Shown here: in pieces, positions 1-6,665 of the stretch
How the letters are laid out: every line of letters begins with the position of its first letter
Position numbering within the stretch: the first letter of the stretch is position 1
Assembly (NCBI GenBank): GCA_945901125.1
Contig: CAMDKD010000040.1
Coordinates: 1 to 26,084 of the forward strand
Length of the DNA stretch: 26,084 bases
Source of the DNA: Bordetella parapertussis
GTDB lineage: Bacteria > Pseudomonadota > Gammaproteobacteria > Burkholderiales > Burkholderiaceae_C
Direction: 5' to 3'
Made by a program: the position numbers and the translations under genes
The notes under the pieces: generated by a model
Told to the model about the DNA's origin: nothing
Databases searched by the model: none
Seen by the model: the letters and a program-made list of their open reading frames with translations, nothing else

Positions 1-98
1 ATGCCCTGCGCGCTGTAAATGCAGATCAAAAAAGAAAGGAAGCAAACATATCGGTATAGTTATACACAGCTGGCAGTAATCAAACCAGCAAAAGCCCC

Positions 99-148
99 TG
101 GTCAAGATTCAATCGGCACAGGTGGTCAAAATTCAATCGGCGCCAACA
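99..148. mobile_element. Probable IS21-family terminal repeats (right end of a truncated element)
   Basis: Two direct repeats, 99-119 and 123-143, share the core TGGTCAANATTCAATCGG with a 24-bp period, and the block ends CGCCAACA at 148. Multiple internal repeats near the tip and a terminal CA (TG on the other strand) are typical of IS21-family ends. The codons of the neighbouring antitoxin resume directly after this block, which marks 148/149 as the probable junction. Any istA/istB genes would lie upstream of the window; only MPCAL-stop is readable at 1-18, too short to assign. Family assignment is from memory of such ends, not a search. Confidence 0.55.
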
Positions 149-149
149 G

Positions 150-425
150 TTGGCGACGCTTAAAGACCTTCGTCATGCAGCTCAGCAAACCCAAGAGCAA
201 ATGGCTGCCGCCTTGGGGGTGCGTCAGGACACCATTTCTCGTCTGGAAAAGCGCAGCGACATGCTGCTTTCAACAATGCGCCACTACGTGGAAAGCATGG
301 GCGGAAAGCTGGAACTGGTAGCCAAGTTTCCTGATCGTCCGTCAGTGGTGATCGACCACTTGGGTGGTGACGTCACCCTCGACAAGCGCCTAAGTGCGGC
401 TCGCCGGTCACGGGCAGCTGTCTAA
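150..425 (+). pseudogene. 5'-truncated XRE-family antitoxin (HigA-like)
   Basis: The 91 residues contain an XRE helix-turn-helix (QTQEQMAAALGVRQDTISRL, about residues 13-32) followed by the block LLSTMRHYVESMGGKLELVA, a pattern I recognise from HigA-type antitoxins encoded after RelE/Gp49-like toxins. Family members normally carry some 20-30 extra N-terminal residues before ATLKDLR. Here that part is replaced by the putative IS21 end, and the only in-frame start is a TTG at 150 with no good ribosome binding site. The frame is open back to a stop at 57-59 but has no ATG or GTG. No partner toxin is present. The DNA-binding part is complete, so residual expression from an IS-borne promoter is possible, but I treat the gene as broken. 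Confidence 0.6.
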
Positions 426-558
426 GTTTGACCGGTCGCTTTGGGTCCGAATAAATAATTCAGCCGTCACTAGCTCCATGCGCACCACGGCACTGACAAC
501 AGGCACAAAGTCATTCGAATCATTGGTGCAGGCTATTGGCGCAAAGGAAAGGCAATTT

Positions 559-837
559 ATGAAAAAGAAGATCGTTTACACGGATGAGCCCATGGGCGAT
601 GTTGAGGTAGTTGCGGATTTTCTGCCGTCACCTGCCGATCTGGCGTTCAAGGAAGATGGCGTGAAAGTCACGCTGGCCCTGAGCAAAAGCAGCGTGGAGT
701 TTTTCAAGTCTGAGGCAGCCAAACACCAGACCCAGTACCAGCGCATGATCCGCCGCTTGCTGGATTCATACGTTGAAGCGCAGGGCACCTTGGCCAGTAA
801 AGCGAAACGTACAGTGCGCAAGCGCAAATCGATGTAG
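559..837 (+). CDS. Orphan CopG-like ribbon-helix-helix antitoxin
   Basis: This 92-residue protein (MKKKIVYTDEPMGDVEVV start) has a central VTLALSKSSVEFFKSEA segment (about residues 35-51) followed by the helical QYQRMIRRLLDSYV. That fits the CopG/RHH antitoxin family often found after BrnT-like toxins. I chose the ATG at 559 because GGAAAGG (546-552) precedes it; an upstream in-frame ATG at 394 lies inside the preceding truncated gene and adds low-complexity residues unlike the family. The C-terminus is strongly basic (KAKRTVRKRKSM). No toxin gene lies directly upstream, where one would be expected, so it appears orphaned, probably by the rearrangement that also hit the XRE gene. The RHH assignment is by pattern only. 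Confidence 0.6.
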   Translation: MKKKIVYTDEPMGDVEVVADFLPSPADLAFKEDGVKVTLALSKSSVEFFKSEAAKHQTQYQRMIRRLLDSYVEAQGTLASKAKRTVRKRKSM

Positions 838-947
838 GCCTACAGAACCGAGTCGTGGTTAGGACACTGCGCTGAGGCTTGAAATAACCCGGGGTTGCCA
901 ACTCCGCAAACGCCCATAGACCGTGCAAAGGCAGCGCCACAAATCCC

Positions 948-967
948 GCTAAACTGTACAACTTAGC
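948..967. promoter_or_regulatory. Palindromic operator of the phd/PIN pair
   Basis: A 20-bp dyad, GCTAA-AC-TGTACA-AC-TTAGC, is symmetric at 16 of 20 positions and is centred 29 bp before the antitoxin ATG. Phd-family antitoxins repress their own operons by binding short palindromes in this position. TTAGCC recurs at 981-986 against the start codon. The operator role is inferred. Confidence 0.5.
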
Positions 968-986
968 CAACCCAAGGAGTTTAGCC

Positions 987-1262
987 ATGATCACAGTCAC
1001 CTCCGTAGAGGCCCAAAACCGATTCGGGCAGTTGCTCGATACCGTGCAGCGCGAGCCCGTAACCATCACGCGCCACGGACGCACAGCGGCGTTCATTGTT
1101 TCGCCACAAGACATGTTGGAGCTGCAGCAGTTGCGCGGCAAGCGCACCAGCGCGGTAGAAGCTTTTGAAGTGTTTTTTGCCCAAGCTGACCCCACACTTT
1201 TGCCAGCGGCTACCGAACTGACCGATGCGGCTACTTCCAAGCTCGTCAAAGCGGCACGATGA
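987..1262 (+). CDS. Phd/YefM-family antitoxin
   Basis: This 91-residue type II antitoxin should neutralise the PIN-domain RNase encoded next and repress the operon. The N-terminal 50 residues show the Phd/YefM fold signature: MITVTSVEAQNRFGQLL, then a VTITRHGRTAAFIVS beta-hairpin, then the DMLELQQL helix. The C-terminal half is variable, as expected of the toxin-binding tail. The start is fixed by AAGGAG at 974-979, seven bases before the ATG. The stop overlaps the toxin start (ATGA at 1259-1262), which implies translational coupling. A palindrome at 948-967 is the likely autoregulatory site. Confidence in the family is high; the cognate partner is inferred from the overlap. Confidence 0.85.
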   Translation: MITVTSVEAQNRFGQLLDTVQREPVTITRHGRTAAFIVSPQDMLELQQLRGKRTSAVEAFEVFFAQADPTLLPAATELTDAATSKLVKAAR

Positions 1263-1693
1263 ACCCATTGGGGAGCGTGGTCATCGACACCAGTACCCTG
1301 GTCGGTACAGTATTACGCCCAGCATCCATACCGCGGCAAGCCTTGCTACTAGCCGTCAAAAACTTTGTCCTGTGCGTCAGCCAAAGCACTTTGCATGAAC
1401 TGCAAACCGTGCTGCATCGGCCTAAGTTTGATCGCTATGCACCGTTGCAAACGCGCATGGACTTTTTGACTTTGATTACCCAATGGGCGCGCCTGATAGA
1501 GGTGGACGCCGCCTGCACCCAAACCGCCCAGGGCGTTTGCAGAGACCCCAAAGACGATAAATTTTTGGCTTTGGCCTTGGCTTGCCAAGCCACAACCATC
1601 GTATCAAGCGACGCTGACTTACTCAGCCTTAAGTCGTGGGAGAGCATCACCATCATCAAGCCTGCGGATTTTTTGGTGATGGAAAAGCGCTAG
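1259..1693 (+). CDS. PIN-domain toxin (putative RNase, type II TA)
   Basis: This 144-residue protein spans a complete PIN domain. The acidic residues expected to bind metal are visible: D10 in VVIDTSTLV, E47 in STLHELQ, D99/D100 in RDPKDDKFLALA, and D118/D120 in VSSDADLL. PIN toxins cleave RNA, often tRNA or rRNA, until bound by the antitoxin. It matches the subgroup usually annotated as toxin-antitoxin toxin component, PIN family, at normal length. The ATG overlaps the antitoxin stop by four bases. Because the acidic set is intact, I expect an active enzyme, the only apparently complete toxin-antitoxin pair in this patch. The RNA target cannot be read from the sequence. Confidence 0.85.
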   Translation: MNPLGSVVIDTSTLVGTVLRPASIPRQALLLAVKNFVLCVSQSTLHELQTVLHRPKFDRYAPLQTRMDFLTLITQWARLIEVDAACTQTAQGVCRDPKDDKFLALALACQATTIVSSDADLLSLKSWESITIIKPADFLVMEKR

Positions 1694-1760
1694 TGGCACA
1701 CAATTGAAGCTTCAAAGAGCGGCTGAATGGTGAGCAATTCGGGCTGCACGAATCCAGTGT

Positions 1761-1862
1761 TTACTTTCGCTCGGGCGGCAAATCCGTAAAAGATCCATGA
1801 GCCACTTCCGCCGCCATGCCTATGGATTCGCCAAGGGTTGGATATGGGTGGATCATCAAACA
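1761..1862 (-). pseudogene. Remnant of dihydrolipoyl dehydrogenase C-terminus (lpd)
   Basis: The last 33 codons of a minus-strand frame read IHPYPTLGESIGMAAEVAHG then SFTDLPPERK and stop. This closely follows the end of proteobacterial E3 enzymes: E. coli Lpd ends with IHAHPTLHESVGLAAEVFEG, then an SITDLP tail. The conserved catalytic His of the HPT motif and the following Glu are present, but nothing upstream (1863-1946) resembles Lpd, so only the 3' tip remains. It is not functional. The likely origin is deletion or transfer of a 2-oxoacid dehydrogenase operon end. The match is from memory of the family. Confidence 0.6.
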
Positions 1863-1963
1863 GCAGTTCGGTAAAGCCTTCGTCTCAGCCATTGGCAATG
1901 GCGCGGCCTGAGGCGGTACAAGGGAACAGTCCTTTGAGGAAGTCAATCAAAAGCGAACCGGCC

Positions 1964-2053
1964 AGCGCCCGCGCCCGTGAGCTGTACCAAGCCAAAGGCT
2001 ACCCGCAAGCATGGATCGAAAAACGGCTGCGCTCCATCTCCGTGCGTGGGCAA
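1964..2053 (+). pseudogene. Fragment of a DinD/BRO-like protein
   Basis: Thirty codons read SARARELYQAKGYPQAWIE then KRLRSISVRG. The pattern RELY-x-x-KGY-x-x-x-WIEKR-x-x-x-I-x-VR is one I associate with DNA-damage-inducible DinD/BRO-domain proteins, where it is followed by a conserved LTDEW segment. Here the similarity stops at VRG and low-complexity sequence follows, so this is a short internal remnant with neither end. Family identity is tentative. Confidence 0.35.
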
Positions 2054-2066
2054 CCCCAGCAGAACT

Positions 2067-2270
2067 TTATTTCTTCAGTCTCACCGCAAAAGACAACCAA
2101 CCCACCATCAAACCTATGGCAATGCAAACAATGGTCCTGCCTGTGGCGGACAAAACACCGTCGGCGGGCAAAATCAGATGAACGGCGAAGGCAATGCTGA
2201 CAACCATGCCGATGAAACCGGCGTATTTTGAAATCGCATCGTTGGAGTCGTGAGGTGTCGGAAAAAACAT
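2067..2270 (-). CDS. Small hypothetical inner-membrane protein
   Basis: This 67-residue protein (MFFPTPHDSNDAISKY start) has two hydrophobic segments, about residues 17-34 (AGFIGMVVSIAFAVHLIL) and 45-63 (GRTIVCIAIGLMVGWLSFA), ending RLKK. It would form a two-helix membrane hairpin. I chose the ATG at 2270 because AAAGGA (2277-2282 on the reverse strand) sits seven bases upstream; a TTG five codons earlier lacks such a site. I recognise no family. It lies next to the graveyard region and transcribes towards it. It could be a small orphan membrane protein of the host lineage. Confidence 0.5.
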   Translation of the reverse strand: MFFPTPHDSNDAISKYAGFIGMVVSIAFAVHLILPADGVLSATGRTIVCIAIGLMVGWLSFAVRLKK

Positions 2271-2444
2271 GGCGGATCCTTTCAAAAAAATCAGTATAGA
2301 AAATAATCATTCTGCGGTAAATGGGGTAATGGACTGAATAAAGCCGGATGCATCGCCGCTGCCATGAAAACCCAGGTATTACAAAGGCCGGGATTGGCCC
2401 GCTCAGGCTGGTATATTGCATTCAAAAGCAATGGAAGAACGACA

Positions 2445-2828
2445 ATGAAAAAATATGGGATTGCCGTGTGCCTGCTGCTCACAAGTTTGGGCGTACACGC
2501 GCAATGGGTGTATTTCGGTACCGACGGTGACCGCGCCGACTACATCAACAAAAGTCTTGAGATCATTGAAGACAATGTGAAATTCTGGGTGATACAGGAT
2601 TTCAAAAGAGCTCAGACATTGGAAAACAACCCCTTGCCTTTTTTGTCGCAAAAAAACCAATACGACATTAACTGCGCTGAAAACCGGTTCAAGATCTTGG
2701 CGCTCAACTACTACGACAAGCACATGGCCGGTGGCAGCAAGGTTTTCAGCGTCACCGAGGCGGGCGGCAGCATAGAGATAGAGCCGGATACTTTCGGTGA
2801 AGCTTTAAGAGATTTTGTTTGCCAATAA
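2445..2828 (+). CDS. Exported protein, surface-adhesin E-like domain
   Basis: The 127-residue precursor has a signal peptide (MKKYGIAVCLLLTSLGVHA, predicted cut before QWVYFG). The mature part shows the pattern of the betaproteobacterial surface-adhesin E-like family: WVYFG near the N-terminus, a YINKSLE segment, KFWVIQDFKRAQ, then a Cys in YDINCAENRFKILA and a second Cys in the terminal FVCQ. The two cysteines probably form a disulfide in the periplasm or at the surface. The ATG at 2445 is preceded by GGAAGAA; the in-frame ATG at 2364 would put 27 residues before the signal peptide and is rejected. Despite the family name, these proteins are mostly uncharacterised, and adhesion is not shown here. 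It is convergent with the transporter gene downstream. Confidence 0.65.
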   Translation: MKKYGIAVCLLLTSLGVHAQWVYFGTDGDRADYINKSLEIIEDNVKFWVIQDFKRAQTLENNPLPFLSQKNQYDINCAENRFKILALNYYDKHMAGGSKVFSVTEAGGSIEIEPDTFGEALRDFVCQ

Positions 2829-2831
2829 CAG

Positions 2832-2879
2832 ATTGACTGTCCTAGGCTGCGGTCCAGCCCGCCGGTAATCAGTGTCAAT
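2832..2879. terminator. Weak hairpin between convergent genes
   Basis: Between the adhesin-E-like gene and the transporter, GGCTG (2845-2849) pairs with CAGCC (2855-2859) inside an outer ATTGAC/GTCAAT pair (2832-2837 and 2874-2879). There is no U-tract, so termination is uncertain. Confidence 0.25.
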
Positions 2880-4149
2880 GCAAGACTTCATCCTTGTACC
2901 TGTCCGTCATGAACAGCACGCCCACTGTGCCCACCACCGCCCCGAACATCACATAAAAAGCCGGGGCCAGCGGCGTACCGGTTTCGCGTATCAGCCAGGT
3001 CACGATGAGTTGGGCAAAGCCGCCAAACAGCATGACCGCAAAGTTATAAGCCAGCGCCAATCCGGTAGAGCGCATGCGCACAGGAAACTGTTCTGCCAGC
3101 GCAGTGGATACCGGGCCGAATGAAATAGCCACGGCAGTGCACAAAATGATTTGCATGATGGTCAGGCGTGTCAGCGTTGGTTCAGCTTGTAACCACGAGA
3201 GCAGCGGATACGGCAACACAAAATAGCAGGCCAGGGCAAACAACAGCACAGGTTTGCGGCCTATGCGGTCGCTCAATGCGCCGAAAAACGGAATGGCTGC
3301 GGTCAGGCAAAGCAGCCCGGCCACTTGCGCCATGAACGCATCGCCCAGCGGTATTTTGAGTTGCGTCTTGGCGTAGGTAGGCATGTAAATCAGCACCACG
3401 TAATACATGATGGTGCCGGCCACCACCAGCCCAAAACACGCCAGCACAGAGCGGGTGTGGTCACGCCACAGGGTTAGCAGACTGACGCTTTCATGCGATT
3501 GCTCTTTGGCCGTGGTGAATGCCTCTGTTTCCTCCAAATGCCGGCGCATGTACAAACCCACCGGACCTATCAACAGCCCGAATATAAAAGGCAGACGCCA
3601 GCCCCAACTGTCGATTTGTTCCGGTGTCAGGCCTTGTGTGATCAACATGCCCATGGCCGCACCAGTCAGTGCTGCCAGACTTTGCCCGACCATTTGCAAT
3701 GAACCGAAAAAACCGCGTCGTCCCGGTGGTGCGCATTCCACCAAGAATGAAGTGGCGCTGGCAAATTCGCCGCCTGTGGCCATGCCTTGCAGCAAGCGCG
3801 CCAGCAAAATAATGAGCGGCGCGGCAACACCTATGGCAGCATATGTGGGTGCAAACGCAATCATGGCAATCGAAATCGTCATCAGCAAAATGATCAGTTG
3901 CAAAGCCGCTTTGCGACCGTGACGATCAGCGTACATGCCGATCAGCACACCGCCGACCGGTCGCATGAAAAAGCCGACACCGAAAGTGACCATGGTCATC
4001 AACAGCGAAGCGTATTCGTTGTCCGCCGGAAAAAACAAGCGCGAGATGATGACGGTGAGAAATCCGTACACCACAAAGTCATACCACTCAAGGGCATTGC
4101 CTATGACAGCGGCAACTATTTGGCGTGTAGCAACAGTTCGGGTTTGCAT
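2875..4149 (-). CDS. MFS transporter, metabolite:H+ symporter (MHS) family
   Basis: This 424-residue protein with about 12 hydrophobic segments belongs to the MHS branch of the major facilitator superfamily (relatives: ProP, CitA/CitH, ShiA, KgtP), which imports organic acids or betaines with protons. Evidence: the N-terminal IGNALEWYDFVVYGFLTVII signature, the loop motif GMYADRHGRKAAL after helix 2, RLLQGMATGGEFASA in the fourth helix region, and DRIGRKPVLL in the central loop. I start at the ATG at 4149 because GGAAGGA precedes it by six bases; an ATG five codons earlier has no ribosome binding site. It is divergent from the DapA-like gene across a 247-bp region, which suggests a shared substrate or co-regulation. 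The substrate cannot be told from sequence; an organic acid is likeliest. Confidence 0.85.
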   Translation of the reverse strand: MQTRTVATRQIVAAVIGNALEWYDFVVYGFLTVIISRLFFPADNEYASLLMTMVTFGVGFFMRPVGGVLIGMYADRHGRKAALQLIILLMTISIAMIAFAPTYAAIGVAAPLIILLARLLQGMATGGEFASATSFLVECAPPGRRGFFGSLQMVGQSLAALTGAAMGMLITQGLTPEQIDSWGWRLPFIFGLLIGPVGLYMRRHLEETEAFTTAKEQSHESVSLLTLWRDHTRSVLACFGLVVAGTIMYYVVLIYMPTYAKTQLKIPLGDAFMAQVAGLLCLTAAIPFFGALSDRIGRKPVLLFALACYFVLPYPLLSWLQAEPTLTRLTIMQIILCTAVAISFGPVSTALAEQFPVRMRSTGLALAYNFAVMLFGGFAQLIVTWLIRETGTPLAPAFYVMFGAVVGTVGVLFMTDRYKDEVLH

Positions 4150-4396
4150 TAAAAATCCTTCCATTAAAGGAACGGCTTAAATAAGGATTAACACTTGCAT
4201 ACTAACAGGAATAACAATGATTCAAAAGTATTCAATCGCAACTTATTTACACCGCCTTGGCATAAGTATTTGCTGATGCTGATTAGCCTATCATGGGCCT
4301 TAGATTTTTTCGGGGCCGTCGGCGGGATTCAATTTCCCGCTTTGACTGCCAAGTTGTCCCGCATTCACGCATTGCACAGCATACGAAGGAATGTCC
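4150..4396. promoter_or_regulatory. Divergent intergenic region with a 6-bp inverted repeat
   Basis: This region should contain the promoters of both the transporter and the pentose phosphate cluster. The clearest structure is GCGGGA-ttcaatt-TCCCGC at 4322-4340, 56 bp before the DapA-like start, which could be an operator or a leader hairpin. I see no convincing -35/-10 pair. Confidence 0.35.
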
Positions 4397-5341
4397 ATGG
4401 TGACTGGTATCGGCAAGCTTCAAGGTGTATGGGCAGATTTGCTCATGCCTTTGAACGAAGATTTATCTATTAACCACGCCAAACTTTATACGCATGTGCA
4501 AACCCTGGCTGCAAAAGGTGTGCACGGGCTGGTGTTGTTCGGGCGTTGCGGCGAGGGCGCGTCTTTCAGTCCGGTTGAGCGCATGGAGCTGGTCAAGTTT
4601 TTGATTGAGCAGGGCGTGGCCGCAACCGATATGTTGTTGAATGCCAGTACCGCCAACATGCCGGACACGGTTCACTTGATTCGCAAAACACATTCACTCG
4701 GCGTACAGGCCTTCATGCTGATTCCGCCGACAGCCGATCAGGATGCTACTGATCAGGGACTGGTGGATTTCTTCAGTTATATCGTGCGCAATCTGAGCGG
4801 TTTGAATTTGCGCTTGTACCTGAGCTCGCAGGCGAGTTCAGGTCCCGGCGAATTGAATGCCAGAGCTATCAATGAACTATTGAGCAGGCATCCTCAAGCT
4901 TTCCAGGGATTGATAGACCAAAGCCCGAATGCCAGCCACACACTGGATTGGATACGTTCTTTTGCTGCCTTGTTACCGGTGTACACCACCAATGATATGA
5001 ATGCCCAAGTGGTGGCCGGTATGGGCATACACACCGGCATTTCCAGCTACGCCAATTTAATCACCAAGCTCATGGTGAGGATAGTGACTGCATCAGACGC
5101 AGACAAAAAAATATCTGTCACCGGCAACAAAATAGGCAATGATGATTTGCGTTTGACTGAGTTTGATCAGCTGCTGGCGCATTTGCCGCAAGTTCCTGCG
5201 TTGAAATATTTGCTCTGCAGCATGTACCGCGACACAGACTGGTTACGCGTGCGCCCGCCGTTGTCTGCGTTGAATACCGATTCGCAGGAAAAAATGGCCA
5301 AAGCATTCAAAAAATTCAATTTGAATCCCAATGTGTATTAA
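4397..5341 (+). CDS. DapA-fold (DHDPS/NAL superfamily) protein lacking the Schiff-base lysine
   Basis: The 314-residue protein aligns along its length with dihydrodipicolinate synthase/N-acetylneuraminate lyase aldolases: GVWADLLMPLNEDLSIN at the N-terminus, GVHGLVLFGRCGEGASFS at 42-58, and the expected length. The active site is largely gone. The usual GTTGE is GRCGE (49-53), the position of E. coli Tyr107 is Thr112, and the Schiff-base lysine of the GIK motif is Ile173 in GLIDQSPN. Only the tyrosine of the LYL strand (Y141, equivalent to Y133) remains. It should therefore not work as a class I aldolase. It is the first gene of the pentose phosphate cluster, so a binding, regulatory or new catalytic role in sugar-acid metabolism is possible. 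ATG 4397 is preferred over 4391 because AAGGA lies six bases before it but directly touches 4391. Confidence 0.75.
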   Translation: MVTGIGKLQGVWADLLMPLNEDLSINHAKLYTHVQTLAAKGVHGLVLFGRCGEGASFSPVERMELVKFLIEQGVAATDMLLNASTANMPDTVHLIRKTHSLGVQAFMLIPPTADQDATDQGLVDFFSYIVRNLSGLNLRLYLSSQASSGPGELNARAINELLSRHPQAFQGLIDQSPNASHTLDWIRSFAALLPVYTTNDMNAQVVAGMGIHTGISSYANLITKLMVRIVTASDADKKISVTGNKIGNDDLRLTEFDQLLAHLPQVPALKYLLCSMYRDTDWLRVRPPLSALNTDSQEKMAKAFKKFNLNPNVY

Positions 5342-5362
5342 TTTTTGGAAAGGCTGAACAAG

Positions 5363-5575
5363 GTGCAAAACAAAGCAAGCTGGTATTTGATAGAGCAAAA
5401 TGGTTTGTACCATGCGCTGACAAAAGAAGACGCCGAAAAACTCGACCCTGATTCGTATTCGATTCATCAGGTGTTTGATTCGCACCGCGATGCGCTGTCT
5501 GAAATGAGCCGCTTGATTCAACTTCAAATTGCAGAAGTCAAATCGCATGTGAACAAGCTGGCTGACGAATCCTGA
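5363..5575 (+). CDS. Small hypothetical protein in the pentose phosphate cluster
   Basis: This 70-residue protein starts at GTG 5363 (MQNKASWYLIEQNG), with GGAAAGG about nine bases upstream; a TTG at 5345 is the alternative and would overlap that site. It is soluble, acidic in the middle (KEDAEKLDPDS) and ends in a long helix (DALSEMSRLIQLQIAEVKSHVNKL) that may dimerise. I recognise no family. It sits 21 bp after the DapA-like gene and 16 bp before pgl, all on one strand, so it is very probably co-transcribed with them. Function unknown. Confidence 0.55.
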   Translation: MQNKASWYLIEQNGLYHALTKEDAEKLDPDSYSIHQVFDSHRDALSEMSRLIQLQIAEVKSHVNKLADES

Positions 5576-5591
5576 TTCGCGGATATTGCGC

Positions 5592-6590
5592 ATGGCATTT
5601 GTCTACGTCTCTAACGCAGTCAGTGGCGGCATCACCGTTTTCAATATGGCCGGGGATGGCGAGTTAAGTTTGCAGACGGCTTGTCAGCTCTCAGGCAGTC
5701 TGGCGCCTATGGCGGTCAGCCTTGGTAAAAAAATGCTTTATGTCGCTCAGCGCGGCGACCTTAACGCCATCGTCAGTCTGGCTATCCATTCTTTGACAGG
5801 CGAGCTCACACAGTTGGCCGTCACGCCGTTGAGCGCCAAAATGAGTTACCTCGCGCGCGACCACAGCGGCGCTTTTTTGCTGGCTGCTTCCTACCATTCG
5901 CATCACATCAGCGTGCTTAGCCTGGGGGCTGACGGTCTGCCTTACGGCAAAGAACACATATACGAAACACCGCAGCATCCGCACTCGGTGCTGATGTCGC
6001 CGGACAACAGCCATGCATTGGTAGCGTGTCTGGGCGCAGATGTGCTGCTGGTGTATGACTTCGATGTCAACACCGGTCTGCTTACACCGCGCCCGTCTTC
6101 GACATGGGCTGCGCGTGCCGGATCCGGGCCCAGGCATATGCGCTTTTCAGCCGGCGGACGTTTTGTGTATCTGTTGAACGAACTCGACGCCACGCTGGAT
6201 GTGTTGGCCTGGCATGCTGAGAATGCGCAGTTGCAGCATTTGCAAACGGTGCCCACCTTGCCGCCGGGCTTTGATGCTAAGCCGTGGGCCGCTGACATAC
6301 ACCTCACGCCGGATGGCCGTTGTTTGATCAGCAGCGATCGCAGTTCCAGCACGTTGGCGGTTTTCCATGTGGACACAGACACGGGTTTACTGACCCTCGC
6401 AGGACACACACCAACCGAAGTGCAGCCGCGCGGTTTTGCCATCCATGACAACGGACTACATGTGCTGGTCGCCGGTCAGCAATCGCACCATGTGAGTTGT
6501 TACCGCTTGGACACAAGCAGTGGCACACTGGTCTTTCAGCAACGCGTGCCGACCGGCCAAGAGCCGAACTGGATAGAAATCGTTGTCTGA
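5592..6590 (+). CDS. pgl: 6-phosphogluconolactonase, beta-propeller (lactonase) family
   Basis: The 332-residue protein hydrolyses 6-phosphogluconolactone to 6-phosphogluconate, the second oxidative pentose phosphate step, in the cytoplasm. It is the YbhE/Pgl seven-bladed propeller type, not the NagB-like type. Repeated blade patterns support this: VYVSNAVSGGITVF, YVAQRGDLNAIVSLAIH, HPHSVLMSPDNSHALVACLG, the family signature GSGPRHMRFSAGGRFVYLLN, and LTPDGRCLISSDRSSSTLAVF. Length is normal and there is no signal peptide. ATG 5592 matches the family N-terminus (MAFVYVSN); a TTG two codons earlier is possible. It lies between the small unknown gene and gnd, with zwf following, which makes the assignment secure. 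Confidence 0.87.
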   Translation: MAFVYVSNAVSGGITVFNMAGDGELSLQTACQLSGSLAPMAVSLGKKMLYVAQRGDLNAIVSLAIHSLTGELTQLAVTPLSAKMSYLARDHSGAFLLAASYHSHHISVLSLGADGLPYGKEHIYETPQHPHSVLMSPDNSHALVACLGADVLLVYDFDVNTGLLTPRPSSTWAARAGSGPRHMRFSAGGRFVYLLNELDATLDVLAWHAENAQLQHLQTVPTLPPGFDAKPWAADIHLTPDGRCLISSDRSSSTLAVFHVDTDTGLLTLAGHTPTEVQPRGFAIHDNGLHVLVAGQQSHHVSCYRLDTSSGTLVFQQRVPTGQEPNWIEIVV

Positions 6591-6665
6591 CCGCAAGAAT
6601 TTATGTGTGCGTCTTAAGATGCAGGCGCAAATAGTTTTTCATTATTCAAACAAGCAGAGGTGTAT

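Larger units (their letters stand above)
1694..2066. other. Gene graveyard without an intact gene
   Basis: No complete gene is supported here. It contains a 12-bp palindrome TTGAAGCTTCAA at 1704-1715 just after the toxin stop, a minus-strand fragment matching the C-terminus of dihydrolipoyl dehydrogenase, and a plus-strand fragment resembling a DinD/BRO-like protein, listed separately. The open frame at 1838-2200 joins unrelated pieces. Confidence 0.5.

Noticed and set aside
19..321. Plus-strand 100-codon frame across the IS end and antitoxin
   Set aside because: It runs out of frame through the HTH gene and has Trp-rich, low-plausibility composition; the XRE frame is clearly the real one.
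394..558. Upstream in-frame extension of the CopG-like gene
   Set aside because: It overlaps the truncated antitoxin, lacks a ribosome binding site, and the added residues do not resemble the family; ATG 559 with GGAAAGG is better.
1704..1715. TTGAAGCTTCAA palindrome as terminator of the toxin operon
   Set aside because: A 12-bp palindrome without a loop or U-tract is a poor terminator; it may be chance.
1838..2200. 120-codon plus-strand frame as a real gene
   Set aside because: Only about 30 codons resemble a known protein; the rest is junction sequence, so I recorded a fragment instead.
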